The notes below the pieces were generated by a model. It had not been told where the DNA came from, made no database searches, and was given only the letters and a program-made list of their open reading frames with translations. The position numbers were made by a program, and so were the translations under genes. This document shows positions 8,477 through 17,595 of a stretch of DNA of 64,000 nt, one piece after another; position 1 is the stretch's first letter; the number at the start of each line of letters is the position of its first letter. The DNA is from Pseudomonadota bacterium (GTDB lineage Bacteria > Pseudomonadota > Gammaproteobacteria > Steroidobacterales > MnTg04), in NCBI GenBank assembly GCA_022560735.1, contig JADFSO010000007.1:35817-99816 (forward strand), given 5' to 3'.

Positions 8477-10933
8477 TCAAGAGCCTGCCGGTGGTAGTCG
8501 AAAAAAGGCGCCGGTGTTAACGACCACGGCTGCCGCCACATACAGCGCAAGGGCCAGCAGAATCACTGCCGTAAAGCCAAACTCAATCGCCAGGAGCGTC
8601 CCCAGCGATGCGCTCACGACCGAAGCATACCCATTAATGCCCCAGGCCCACGGGATAAAATCCGGTGCTTTGCTGGCGACCTGGCCAAGACCAAGCGGAA
8701 AAGGCATACCCATGCAAAATGCCAGTGGCGCGATCATCAGCAGCGCAATCGGTATCTTGATCGCGTCGCGCTGCCCGATAAGGCGGTCGAACAATTCAGG
8801 CAACAGAAACAAATAAACCAGGGCAACGGAGACGATTCCTGTCACGGCATAGGCGACCAGGTACAGTCGACGGCCTCGGTAGCGCCGCACCAGCGTCTGC
8901 GAATAGCCGCTGCCCAGCCCGGCGAAAACCAGGAAGCCGCTCAGCACGACGGCGACCGAGTAAAGGGGATGACCCAGGAACAGGATGAATTTTTGAATGA
9001 AAGCCATTTCCACGAACAAGAAAGCCAGGCCGAGGAGAAAGAAATACCCACCCATCCGGGTGCCGGCGCCTCGAGGCCAGCGGCGCTTTACGATCCAAAG
9101 CGGGAAAAGAATTAAAGCGGCGCCTGCCAGGATTGACTGGATCAAGGTGGCAACCAGCACCAGATAACCCCATTCGATCAGTCCGGCGCCACCGCGCTTG
9201 CGCAGCGACAGCAATTCGGGCAGCGTGCGCCATTTGAAAAAATGGAAAAAATAGGGCTTGTCGTCGGTGGCCGGTTCGATCTGGAATTTATAACGTTCGA
9301 GAAAATCGGCAGCTCCCTGACCCGCCAGCGCGGTCGCACCGTTAAACAAGAAGGGCTGATCCAGCAGGTTATACCGGTTTGCTTCGCTGGCGTTCATCGA
9401 TGGATAAAAAGCGGTATCAAAAGAGTTGCTTTTGCAAAATTCCTTGATGGTTGCGATTTCCCTGGCGGAAAAATCGCCGTTTTTGACCAGCATCGTGCTG
9501 GTATTCCAGCTCCGGATCAGGGCAATGCTCTGTGCGGGATCGGCTGCTCCAGCCCGCTTCAGCGCCTCGGTCACCGTGGCAAATAACTTCAGGCTGTCGC
9601 GAGGTGGCACCTTGAGCCATCGTGTGATCGCGAGCATGCCTTCGGGTGCGATATGTTGCATGTATTCACCGATGGCCTCGACGGTGTAAAGATAACTTTC
9701 ACTCAGTGCCTGGACGCCCGTTCCGGATGCAGCAAAAGAATCCAGCAGCGCTATGTGTATCAGATCGTACCGGGCAGTACTTCTGGCGACAAAAGAGCGG
9801 GCCTCGTCGGTGTATACATCGATACGCTCATCGTCGTATAAGTGCCCGGCAAAATCGGCATAAGTGTCGCCAACCAGCTCCGTCACCTGTGGATTCAGTT
9901 CGACGGCGTCGATTGCACGGGCGCCGTGATAGATGGCAAACAGCACATCCGTACCGCCACCGGCGCCAAGGACCAGCACCTTTGGTCTGTCGAGCAAACG
10001 ATATGGCAGTGCGGCGGTAACATCGTCCATGTACGCGAGCGCATCCAGGTTGCCATCGAAGCGCGTAATTACGCTCATCGCATCGCCGTCAGTAAACAAA
10101 GCGAGTTGAGCCGGAGGCTCAGATTGTGTGTTCAGGCTCAGGCCCGGTGCGTCCCGAAACGGGATGGTCGGACTCTCGACGACGGCCAACAGACCCAGCG
10201 GGCTCGAATATTGTCCCAGTACGCGGGCATCGATGACCTGCAAGGCCTGGCTTTGTCCCTTGAACTGGGATATCCGAAAATCCGGCCAATTCTTCGGCAA
10301 GACGAACACCAGGCCAATAAGAAAAATGCCCAGCGTAAGCATGAGGCGGTTGCGCACTGGCGACCCGACGGCATGGCCCACCAATGCCGATGCAGCCAAC
10401 GCGAATACCGCCAGTAACCGCAGCGCGTTTTGCGGCGACAGCAGAAAAAGGGCCGCGACAACCAGCAGCGCCCCGGTTCCCGCGCCCACGAGATCGAAAA
10501 AATAAATACGGCTGATGTGTTCCTTCAGACAAGTGAAAGCGAGGCCAATACAGCTGGCCGCAAAAAAAAATGGCACGAAGAACACCAGGTACATCAGCGA
10601 CAGGTAGATCAGCTGACGCGGATCCCAGCCTATCTCCAGCGCATTGAAAGGCACGAGCTGTCCCAGCGCAAAACAAATAATCATGGCAACGCTGAAAAAT
10701 ACCGCGCTGACGCTAAAAGCCAGGGCAAAATGAGGAACGATCAAGCGTTTACTCAGCGCGATAAAAGAGCCGCTCGCGCCATAGCCAAGGAGTGCGAGGC
10801 TGATGATCATGTAGGCAAAATGATGCCACTGCACGATCGACAGTAATCGCATCAACAGAATTTCATAGCCGATTGCGGCCATGGAGATGAGCGATACAGA
10901 GAAAAATACAAAGCGGGGGGTTTGTGTTTTCAC
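8477..10933 (-). CDS. Membrane-embedded spermidine-synthase-like methyltransferase-fold protein
   Basis: 818 residues: an N-terminal membrane block of about six or seven helices (10-225), a soluble spermidine/spermine-synthase-like Rossmann domain (about 230-560) and a C-terminal membrane block (about 600-815). The Rossmann core shows VLVLGAGGGTDVLFAIYHGA then DAVELNPQV and DERIDVYTDEARSFVA, matching the SAM/decarboxySAM-binding pattern. Fused membrane versions of this fold are widespread, but the reaction is unknown; polyamine synthesis should not be assumed. It lies 39 bases downstream of pcm on the same strand, probably in one operon. Confidence 0.75.
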   Translation of the reverse strand: MKTQTPRFVFFSVSLISMAAIGYEILLMRLLSIVQWHHFAYMIISLALLGYGASGSFIALSKRLIVPHFALAFSVSAVFFSVAMIICFALGQLVPFNALEIGWDPRQLIYLSLMYLVFFVPFFFAASCIGLAFTCLKEHISRIYFFDLVGAGTGALLVVAALFLLSPQNALRLLAVFALAASALVGHAVGSPVRNRLMLTLGIFLIGLVFVLPKNWPDFRISQFKGQSQALQVIDARVLGQYSSPLGLLAVVESPTIPFRDAPGLSLNTQSEPPAQLALFTDGDAMSVITRFDGNLDALAYMDDVTAALPYRLLDRPKVLVLGAGGGTDVLFAIYHGARAIDAVELNPQVTELVGDTYADFAGHLYDDERIDVYTDEARSFVARSTARYDLIHIALLDSFAASGTGVQALSESYLYTVEAIGEYMQHIAPEGMLAITRWLKVPPRDSLKLFATVTEALKRAGAADPAQSIALIRSWNTSTMLVKNGDFSAREIATIKEFCKSNSFDTAFYPSMNASEANRYNLLDQPFLFNGATALAGQGAADFLERYKFQIEPATDDKPYFFHFFKWRTLPELLSLRKRGGAGLIEWGYLVLVATLIQSILAGAALILFPLWIVKRRWPRGAGTRMGGYFFLLGLAFLFVEMAFIQKFILFLGHPLYSVAVVLSGFLVFAGLGSGYSQTLVRRYRGRRLYLVAYAVTGIVSVALVYLFLLPELFDRLIGQRDAIKIPIALLMIAPLAFCMGMPFPLGLGQVASKAPDFIPWAWGINGYASVVSASLGTLLAIEFGFTAVILLALALYVAAAVVVNTGAFFRLPPAGS

Positions 10934-10972
10934 ATTGTCTTTCCGGCTGGTGTTTTCCCCGGATAACTGCGC

Positions 10973-11710
10973 CTAATGCTCGCCTGTCAGTGGTACGAAT
11001 ATCACCGGGATGACTTGCCGCGTTTTGACTTCCCCGGTCTCGGTCTTTTCGATCAACAAAAGTTGCTGGGTCAGGAATCGGCCGCCGACCGGGATCACCA
11101 TGCGTCCCCCACGGCGCAGTTGCCTGACCAGGTAGGGTGGCACATGACTCGCCGCGGCGGTCACGACGATCGCGTCGAAGGGGCCATGCTCGGCCCAGCC
11201 GTAATAGCCATCGCTCAGGCGGGTCGTGACATTGTCAAAGCCAAGCAATTGCAGCCGCGCCGCAGCCTGTGTTGCCAGCGGCTTGATTATTTCAATGCTG
11301 TAGACGCTTTTTACGAGACCTGACAGGATTGCCGCCTGGTACCCTGAACCGGTACCGATCTCGAGAACTACATCGTCGCTGTCAGGCTCTATCAGGTCGG
11401 TCATCAAAGCCACGATATACGGTTGCGATATGGTCTGGCCAAAGCCGATCGGCAAGGGACGATTCGCATACGCAAAACGCTTTTGCGCGTCGGGAACAAA
11501 TTCATGACGTTGCACGCTGGCCATGGACTGCATTACCCGCTTGGCAAACGCCTGATCACCGTTAAGCCGCGCATACTCTTCGATCTCGGCGACCATGGCG
11601 GCCCGATCGACCGCATATTGCGCATCGTCTGCGAATATCACGAACGATACGCTCGCCAGCAGGATGAAAACCGCGGCCCTACTGCGGTAGATTTTCTTGT
11701 ATAAATTCAT
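10973..11710 (-). CDS. pcm: Protein-L-isoaspartate O-methyltransferase with signal peptide
   Basis: 245 residues. It repairs isoaspartyl residues by SAM-dependent methylation. PCMT motifs are clear: RPLPIGFGQTISQPYIVALM (active-site loop), VLEIGTGSGYQAAILSGL (SAM motif I), YSIEII, DAIVVTAAASHVP and GGRMVIPVG. Unlike cytosolic Pcm, the N-terminus (MNLYKKIYRSRAAVFILLAS then VSFVIFADDA) looks like a signal peptide or anchor, so this copy may act in the periplasm. The start overlaps the end of the upstream hydrolase gene by 32 bases. Confidence 0.9.
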   Translation of the reverse strand: MNLYKKIYRSRAAVFILLASVSFVIFADDAQYAVDRAAMVAEIEEYARLNGDQAFAKRVMQSMASVQRHEFVPDAQKRFAYANRPLPIGFGQTISQPYIVALMTDLIEPDSDDVVLEIGTGSGYQAAILSGLVKSVYSIEIIKPLATQAAARLQLLGFDNVTTRLSDGYYGWAEHGPFDAIVVTAAASHVPPYLVRQLRRGGRMVIPVGGRFLTQQLLLIEKTETGEVKTRQVIPVIFVPLTGEH

Positions 11711-12506
11711 TGAGTCCTGACAAATAACGATCCCCGCTCAGCAGGAATCCATTGTTATGGTCGCCCCAGATTTCCAGCAGCGACTTCGGTTCCGCTGCCG
11801 AGTTGTAAATCGCTTCGGCCATGGTAAAGGGAATGATCTCATCGTCCCGGCTGTGGATCACCAGCAAAGGACAGTGCAGCCGGCTCACGTATAGTTTCAC
11901 CGGGTAATCAAGCCGGGTGATCAAGCGCACCGGCATAAAAGGGTAGAGCTTGCGCGCCATGTCCAGCGCCGAACTGAAGCTGGATTCGATAATCAGGGCC
12001 GCTGGCCTGTACTGGTTTGCCAGCCAGGCGGCAACCGCGCCGCCGAGCGAACGGCCAAAAACGATGATCCTGTCCGCTGCCACCTCACGGTTGCTGACCA
12101 GGTAGTGCCAGGCAGCCTCGGCATCCAGATAAGTTCCTTGCTCAGAAGGTTTTCCCTGGCTTTGGCCATAACCCCGATAGTCGATGATCAGGGTGTCCAG
12201 ACCCAGCTCGCGGAAGATCGCGATGCTGTCGAGGCGGTGGGAGATATTGCCGGCATTGCCGTGCAGGAACAGGACGACCCCGCGGGCTTGGGCTGCCGGC
12301 ACATACCAGCCGTGCAATTTCAATCCGTCGCTGGTTTCCAGCGTGACATCTTCATAGTCGAATCCGGCGTCTCGCGGAGTAGCGGTCAGGGCCCGACCGG
12401 GAAGATTGGACAGGAACACCATCCTGTCCTGGAACAAAAACAACATCAACGCCAGCAGAACATAGAAACTGGCTGCGGCGATTAACAGTGTGAGAAAACC
12501 ACGCAT
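11679..12506 (-). CDS. Membrane-anchored alpha/beta hydrolase (BEM46/ABHD13-like)
   Basis: 275 residues from the ATG at 12506 (MRGFLTLLIAAASFYVLLAL, an N-terminal anchor). Hydrolase features are GVVLFLHGNAGNISHRLDSI (oxyanion region), IVFGRSLGGAVAAWLA (nucleophile elbow GRSLGG), VIHSRDDEIIPF (acidic residue) and WGDHNNGF (catalytic His). The order and spacing match the BEM46 family of serine hydrolases, whose substrates are mostly unknown. It is the first gene of the probable operon with pcm and the membrane synthase-like gene. Confidence 0.8.
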   Translation of the reverse strand: MRGFLTLLIAAASFYVLLALMLFLFQDRMVFLSNLPGRALTATPRDAGFDYEDVTLETSDGLKLHGWYVPAAQARGVVLFLHGNAGNISHRLDSIAIFRELGLDTLIIDYRGYGQSQGKPSEQGTYLDAEAAWHYLVSNREVAADRIIVFGRSLGGAVAAWLANQYRPAALIIESSFSSALDMARKLYPFMPVRLITRLDYPVKLYVSRLHCPLLVIHSRDDEIIPFTMAEAIYNSAAEPKSLLEIWGDHNNGFLLSGDRYLSGLNEFIQENLPQ

Positions 12507-12685
12507 GCTTGCAAAGGGCTCTGATCCAATTGGGTTCCCGTACGAAGCTGATCCTAGCCTAGGTACAGAATCACTCCTTTGCAACCAATGCCTGGCTATA
12601 ATCGCCTGGTTTTACCGGGATGTCGACCCGCACTATTGTGCTATTTCGTGCGATGGAACAAATGGCCCGGTTCTGGCTGCCTTGT

Positions 12686-13183
12686 TCAAACATGCCCGCG
12701 GCTGTTGAAAAGACCCAGAAACAGGTTGGCGATCAGGAAAAAGCTGCCGATCAATATTCCGCCGACACCGATATAAACGAAAAACTCCGTCAGAATATGA
12801 TCATGCGCCGCGCCACGGCCCATCGACGGCGCCAGCAAGAACATGCTTAGCCAGGACAACGGGTAGAAGCTGCCGAGGCCGATCGATAGTGCAGATATTG
12901 TTTGAAATTTTGGCGCCAGGTCCGAGAACAATACAAGAATAATCAACCCCAGGCAGAATGCGGCAATTCCCCCGGCATGAAAGTGCGCCCGTTGTGCGTA
13001 ACGCCAGATCTTGTCCTGACTCGCTTCGTTGTGCAGCTCGGGATGAGCCGCTATGCCATCGGTAACGTAATCTTTGAAGGCGTCTTCATTGATGCCAAAT
13101 GAGATCCCAAGACCGATATTGAAAAAAAGCCCGAGCAGAACAATGGCGAGCCCCGCTTTAACGATGGATAGATCGACTGACAT
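12686..13183 (-). CDS. Four-helix integral membrane protein, unknown
   Basis: 165 residues with four predicted membrane helices (about 7-30, 66-88, 96-118, 132-158). A soluble loop after helix 1 is polar, and His residues cluster at membrane edges (YAQRAHFHAGG and RGAAHDH), which could hold a metal or heme. I do not recognise a named family. It starts at 13183, with GGAAAC upstream as a weak ribosome site. Confidence 0.6.
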   Translation of the reverse strand: MSVDLSIVKAGLAIVLLGLFFNIGLGISFGINEDAFKDYVTDGIAAHPELHNEASQDKIWRYAQRAHFHAGGIAAFCLGLIILVLFSDLAPKFQTISALSIGLGSFYPLSWLSMFLLAPSMGRGAAHDHILTEFFVYIGVGGILIGSFFLIANLFLGLFNSRGHV

Positions 13184-13293
13184 TGTTGAGTTTCCTTTAA
13201 CGCGCGGGGCGCTCGTAAACAGCCTTATGCCATCATAACGCGATTATTAGAATCCAATAAATACGTGGAACTACCCGGAAATCGAGTCATAAG

Positions 13294-13644
13294 TTGCCAT
13301 TGAACCCCACGCCCGCATCCGGCCCAACGCCGGCCAATGCAAATCATATGCAAGCGGCATCCAGCCAGTCGATCATGGCAGTGGCGAATAATGGGCATCT
13401 GCGGCAGGATGACCGCTGCGGTTTCCAATCCGAGATTTGGAATGTGGGTAACAAAAACAATCAATGGGAGAAGTCCAAATGAACCTATGTGCTGGCGGAA
13501 ACCAGCGGGGCCCTGGGCACTGTCTGCATTTATCAGGCCAGCAGTGAGGAAGCGATTCGCGAGCATGCTGAGGCTGCCGGCCTGCCCGTGACCGAGATCA
13601 TTCCTATTGCCGACACGGTGATAGTCCGACCCGATCCTGAGTAA
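13294..13644 (+). pseudogene. Remnant of a DUF4242-like (SCO4226/nickel-binding-type) gene
   Basis: From 13483 the frame reads TYVLAETSGALGTVCIYQAS, then SEEAIREHAEAAGLPVTEII, and ends at TAA 13642. This strongly resembles the C-terminal half of small DUF4242 proteins (V-x-C-x-Y-x-A ... E-x-x-I-R-E-H-A ... G-x-P). The same frame is interrupted by TGA at 13480 directly after QWEKSK, and the 60 codons upstream match the family poorly. No start codon with a ribosome site serves the downstream part. A decayed gene is the simplest reading. Confidence 0.45.
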
Positions 13645-13806
13645 GTCTTAACGCCAGGCGCGATGTTCGCTACCTGCCAATAGGGTCGATATAGAAATAA
13701 TTGTTCAAACGCCGGTTGGTGGGCTTTTTAGCTGCCTTTGTTAGCGTAAGTAATTGTCGCCTCCGATCCACTCTTGACCGGTTGCGATGGATCGTCAGAG
13801 GTGGCT

Positions 13807-14187
13807 TCAAGTTTGCTTGTTCGACAGAAACCACTCTCGCGCTGCATCGATGTCACGGAAGATGCGCCGCTCGCTTGGAGCGATCTCTTCTGCGAATACC
13901 CCATACATCCTGGCCAGACCGTATTCAAGGTCGCGCTCGACCACCAGGTTGACTCGATTTGCGAACCGGGGAAGGTGAGGAACAAGAAAGCGGGCGATTG
14001 ATTTCAGATCCTCGGCACTTACTTTGGAGAAATCGCACCGACTGTAGTCAAAGATCGTATCCATGCCATCGACGAAGCCGGGGTGTGCGAACAGGGCCTC
14101 GACAGCTTTTATTATTTCGGCAGCGCTCGATGCTTCACCTACATCGACCAGGGCTATCGCTGACTCGCGGTCTATTTGAACATCCAT
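13807..14187 (-). CDS. STAS/SpoIIAA-like hypothetical protein
   Basis: 126 residues, cytosolic. The pattern of alternating strands and helices, with MDTIFDYSRCDFSKVSAEDL in the middle and RIFRDIDAAREWFLS at the end, resembles SpoIIAA/STAS-like domains that bind lipids or partner proteins. No conserved phosphorylatable Ser motif is obvious. It lies 19 bases beyond the stop of the kinase gene at 14207 on the same strand, so it may be co-transcribed. Confidence 0.6.
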   Translation of the reverse strand: MDVQIDRESAIALVDVGEASSAAEIIKAVEALFAHPGFVDGMDTIFDYSRCDFSKVSAEDLKSIARFLVPHLPRFANRVNLVVERDLEYGLARMYGVFAEEIAPSERRIFRDIDAAREWFLSNKQT

Positions 14188-14206
14188 ACCTGCGGGAACG
14201 CACCTT

Positions 14207-15121
14207 TCAACTGGATCGATTCAGGTAATAACTTCGCCTGCAGCCATGATTATGGTCGAGTTCCAGAATAACATCGGCGGTGTCAGGCAAAGACACCAGG
14301 TTTTGACTGGTCAAGCGCTCATAATGCTGCAGGAATCGTACCAACCGCTCGCTGTCCATTATACTTTCGGCAGCGGTGGGCGTGATCGCGGCAAGTTTTT
14401 CCTCTTGCTTTAGACGCCAGCGGTGCACGGCGCCCATATTTGGTGCGCGCAGAAAAATTAGCGCGTCCAATTGCGCGAATAAATCGGCATACCCCCCCCC
14501 GAGTTGCTCATTGACATAGCGACGCCATGCACCAGACGGGTCTTCATCACGCTCCAGTGCATTGGCAGGCTGCAGCAACGCAGCGTCTGGCTGTGGCTTG
14601 CTGCCGACGCACCAGCCTTCGAGAATGATCAGATCGACCGGTCCGGCGATAACGGGCCAGGTATCCCGGTTCGCGCGATCGTCGCGCGCCTTGTCGAAGC
14701 GCGGCAACGATAAGCGGGTTTCTGCAGCAAGGTTTCTGAGTCTCTCGACACAGGTAGCAAGCATTTGCATATCATGAGTGCCGGGAACGCCTCTGGTTTC
14801 CAGCAATGGGTGAATACGCTTGCCTAATTCTCTGCGCTCTGCCTTTCCCAGGTAAAAGTCATCGATCGACAAAACCGCTACGCGCCAGCCGGCATTCGAT
14901 TCAAGCGCGAGTCGCAGGAAGGCCGCAAGCGTTGATTTCCCCGTACCCTGTGCGCCATTGATTCCAGCGAAGAGCGTTTCGTCCGGCGCGCGCTGTTGTA
15001 TCAGCCACCTTGCCAGGGGCGAATAGTGTTCATCGATCAAGTCACCGAACTTCTCGGGTAGGCGATGCTGGGAAATAAAATCCTTCAGTTGCTGGTTCGT
15101 CAATATGTGTCGCTCTTGCAT
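14207..15121 (-). CDS. P-loop kinase of the D-glycerate 3-kinase (GlxK/Tda10-like) family
   Basis: 304 residues. Walker A is GINGAQGTGKSTLAAFL (about 53-69); VAVLSIDDFYLGKAER carries the acidic residues after strand 2; RGVPGTHDMQML matches the glycerate-kinase family; DLIILEGWCVG is the Walker-B-like strand. YVNEQLGGGYADLFAQLDAL and VHRWRLKQEEKL are typical of the plant/yeast-type glycerate kinase and Tda10 group. The reaction is probably ATP-dependent phosphorylation of glycerate or a related small molecule. A small gene lies 58 bases upstream on the same strand. Confidence 0.8.
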   Translation of the reverse strand: MQERHILTNQQLKDFISQHRLPEKFGDLIDEHYSPLARWLIQQRAPDETLFAGINGAQGTGKSTLAAFLRLALESNAGWRVAVLSIDDFYLGKAERRELGKRIHPLLETRGVPGTHDMQMLATCVERLRNLAAETRLSLPRFDKARDDRANRDTWPVIAGPVDLIILEGWCVGSKPQPDAALLQPANALERDEDPSGAWRRYVNEQLGGGYADLFAQLDALIFLRAPNMGAVHRWRLKQEEKLAAITPTAAESIMDSERLVRFLQHYERLTSQNLVSLPDTADVILELDHNHGCRRSYYLNRSS

Positions 15122-15179
15122 CGGTCAGCCCCAAAGCTTCTGTGTGCGAGGGCTGAAAGACTCTGCGTTCGGCGACTCT

Positions 15180-15359
15180 TCAGATGGGCTTGCCGGGAGC
15201 GCGATTGAAATCATCATCGCTGACCTGAGGAAATGCATATTTGTAGCCAAAGCATACGGCCATCCCGTAAAACAGCACGTCGATAATCTCGAACGTCGAC
15301 GCCAGCAACTCACCGTAAAATACGTGATGGCATGGTCTTGTTTGAAAGGGCCCAGGCAT
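15180..15359 (-). CDS. Small 59-residue hydrophobic protein
   Basis: Too short for most ORF cut-offs. The ATG at 15359 gives MPGPFQTRPCHHVFYGELLA, then a hydrophobic segment (STFEIIDVLFYGMAVCFGYK) and an acidic tail ending in Pro-Ile before TGA 15182-15180. Composition is protein-like (one plausible membrane segment, acidic QVSDDDF) and unlike the competing frames across the same DNA. An in-frame stop lies just upstream of the start. The ribosome site is weak. It precedes the glycerate-kinase-like gene on the same strand. I do not know the family. Confidence 0.45.
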   Translation of the reverse strand: MPGPFQTRPCHHVFYGELLASTFEIIDVLFYGMAVCFGYKYAFPQVSDDDFNRAPGKPI

Positions 15360-15547
15360 TGGACATCACAAACGCAAGTTAATGTAGCCAAAGCAATACT
15401 AATCACAAATCAATGCATAGAAACATTTCATTGCCTTTTTATCGCTGAATTCTTAGCAAATTATAGTCCAAATGTAGTATATAAGGCTCATAAATTGATA
15501 AGACTGCGAGTCGTGCGGGGAGCGGGAACAATGACGGCGGTATACCC
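15360..15547. other. AT-rich intergenic region upstream of the S9-like gene
   Basis: This stretch is visibly richer in A and T than its surroundings. It probably holds the promoter of the plus-strand gene (TTAGCA, 16 bases, TAGTAT around 15455-15482 is the best but weak match). No ORF or RNA is supported. Confidence 0.35.
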
Positions 15548-17524
15548 ATGAAGTTATTTTTGTTGCTTTTATTGTTCATTTCGCAGGCAATTGGTGGCTC
15601 GGAAGCTCAAGCAATAAAACCAGAAGACCTGTTTGCTCCCTATGAGTTTAGTTATGCGAAAATATCGCCGGATGGTAAATATCTAGCGGTGCTTGCAGCA
15701 AAACCTGATGCAAAATATTCTCACAAATTGTTATTGGTCGACCTGGATTCAGGGAACGTGAAAACGCTGGTTGATGTCCCCGATCAAAATGTGTCCTGGA
15801 TTTCCTGGGCCAATAACAACAAGCTACTGTACGGAATGAAAGTTAGCAGGTATGCGCCAAGGAATATCGGCTTTAACCTGGGTATATACGCGACTGATCT
15901 GGTTGATCTAAATACCGTGAGAATCCCGAAAATGTATGGGACTCCCTCCGCGGCCAATCTCCTGGACACCGTTCCAAGCGACCCGAACCATGTTCTGATG
16001 GACTTGCCGGACCACCGGAAATCGATGTTCCCGATCATTTACAGGGTTAATATTAACGATGGCGAGTCGAAACAAATCAATCTTAATGACGCGAATATCA
16101 TTAAATGGATTGTAGATAACGACGGGCAGCCTCGCGCCGGCAGGAGTTTGGAGCGCAAACGAAATGATCTTTTGGGTAAAATTGTTTATCGCGCGCGAGG
16201 CAGTAAGGAGTGGAAATCGATCAAGGCAACAGGTCTCCACGACTTCGATACGATTAGCTTTGATTCAGATAATCAGCATTTATTGCTGTCGAGTAGTGCC
16301 GGCTCGGACAGGCAGAAATTGTTTCGTTTCGATATCGAGACGGGAGAATATGGTGATCCGCTCGCCAGCGATTCCATATACGACGTTTCCGGATTCCTGA
16401 TGCAGGATCGGGCAGGGCATCCAATCTATTTTCGTTACCCCACGGAGAAGTACAAAAAGCTCTTTTTCAGCCAAGAGTGGGCTGACAGGCAGGCTACTTT
16501 GGACGACGCATTGCCAAATAGAGAAAACAGAATTATCGGCTGGTCAGATGATGAAAAACGCCTTTTGGTTTCCTCGTGGAGCGACAGGCATCCTGGCGAG
16601 TACTATCTTTATGACGAAGCTGAGGGAAAGCTACGCTTTTTAGTATCTAAAGCGGCCTGGATCGATCCAGGCAATATGGCGGAAATGCAGCCGATCGTTT
16701 TCCAATCACGCGATGGCCTGGACATACACGGCTACCTGACCTTGCCGCAAAACGCAATTGGCACATCCGTGCCGTTGCTTGTTTTTGCCAATGGCGGAAT
16801 GGGGTCACGCAATGTCTGGGGATATGATCGGGGAGCCCAGTTTTTTGCGAGCCGGGGATACGCGGTAATGCAAATAAATACTCGTGGTACAGCAGGATAT
16901 GGCGAAGACTTTGCCGCGAAAGGACATCGCCAACTGACAGGGAGAGTGCTGGATGATCTCGCTGATGCGGTTCATTGGGGTATAGAAAAAGGCGTTGTCA
17001 CACCAGGAAAAGTTTGCATTTACGGGAAAGACTTTGGTGGCTACATGGTCTTGATGGCGTTAGCCAGGGTTCCCGATCTTTTTCATTGTGGTGTTGAATA
17101 TGGTGCTCCCGTCGACCTGAGCATCCTTTTCAAAGTCGCGAAATGGGCGGACAAAATCATCGGCGGGTTCGAGGTGACAAAAGCAATGAGATTATTTGTT
17201 GGCGATCCACGCAAGGAGCGTAAGCTGCTTGACCGCATGTCACCAATAAATCGTGTGGCAGATATCAAAGCTTCATTACTGGTAATTGAGCACGTTCCGA
17301 AAACTGACAAAAAGACCAAACCAAATGACTTTAGCAAGGATTTACGGGAGTTCGTCAAAAAACTCACGGGCCAAGGCAACCATGTTGAGCATGAGGAAGT
17401 ACCTTACGTTGTCGATGGCTTGTCCAGCGCGGAGGAGAAAGTCGATTTTTACACCAAAGTAGCTGCGTTCCTGGATAGACAAATCGGCAGTGAATCAGCA
17501 GTGCTGGAAACTGAGCATGACTAA
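15548..17524 (+). CDS. S9 prolyl-oligopeptidase-family protein, probably catalytically inactive
   Basis: 658 residues: signal peptide (MKLFLLLLLFISQAIGGSEA), a beta-propeller-like domain (about 30-370) and an alpha/beta-hydrolase domain (about 380-650). The oxyanion-side motif LLVFANGGMGSRNVWGYDRG and INTRGTAGYGEDF are normal for the family. The nucleophile elbow, however, reads IYGKDFGGYMVLM, with Asp495 where GxSxGG has Ser. The segment where the catalytic His is expected reads YVVDGLSSAEEK (Asp623). The segment after strand 7 (IEHVPKTDKK) also departs from HGxxDxxVP. Periplasmic binding or scaffold function is inferred. The gene is more A/T-rich than its neighbours. Confidence 0.8.
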   Translation: MKLFLLLLLFISQAIGGSEAQAIKPEDLFAPYEFSYAKISPDGKYLAVLAAKPDAKYSHKLLLVDLDSGNVKTLVDVPDQNVSWISWANNNKLLYGMKVSRYAPRNIGFNLGIYATDLVDLNTVRIPKMYGTPSAANLLDTVPSDPNHVLMDLPDHRKSMFPIIYRVNINDGESKQINLNDANIIKWIVDNDGQPRAGRSLERKRNDLLGKIVYRARGSKEWKSIKATGLHDFDTISFDSDNQHLLLSSSAGSDRQKLFRFDIETGEYGDPLASDSIYDVSGFLMQDRAGHPIYFRYPTEKYKKLFFSQEWADRQATLDDALPNRENRIIGWSDDEKRLLVSSWSDRHPGEYYLYDEAEGKLRFLVSKAAWIDPGNMAEMQPIVFQSRDGLDIHGYLTLPQNAIGTSVPLLVFANGGMGSRNVWGYDRGAQFFASRGYAVMQINTRGTAGYGEDFAAKGHRQLTGRVLDDLADAVHWGIEKGVVTPGKVCIYGKDFGGYMVLMALARVPDLFHCGVEYGAPVDLSILFKVAKWADKIIGGFEVTKAMRLFVGDPRKERKLLDRMSPINRVADIKASLLVIEHVPKTDKKTKPNDFSKDLREFVKKLTGQGNHVEHEEVPYVVDGLSSAEEKVDFYTKVAAFLDRQIGSESAVLETEHD

Positions 17525-17595
17525 ATAAACTCCGTGGACTGGCAGTTACACAGAATTTCCTGGAGGCACGTTATGCTCGGTGTCAGTCACCATAT

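Noticed and set aside
13480..13482. TGA as a selenocysteine codon in the DUF4242 remnant
   Set aside because: The family has no Cys at this place and no SECIS-like hairpin is evident just downstream.
15105..15551. Plus-strand frame of 148 codons upstream of the S9-like gene
   Set aside because: No domain or ribosome site; overlaps the glycerate-kinase-like start and the A/T-rich promoter region.
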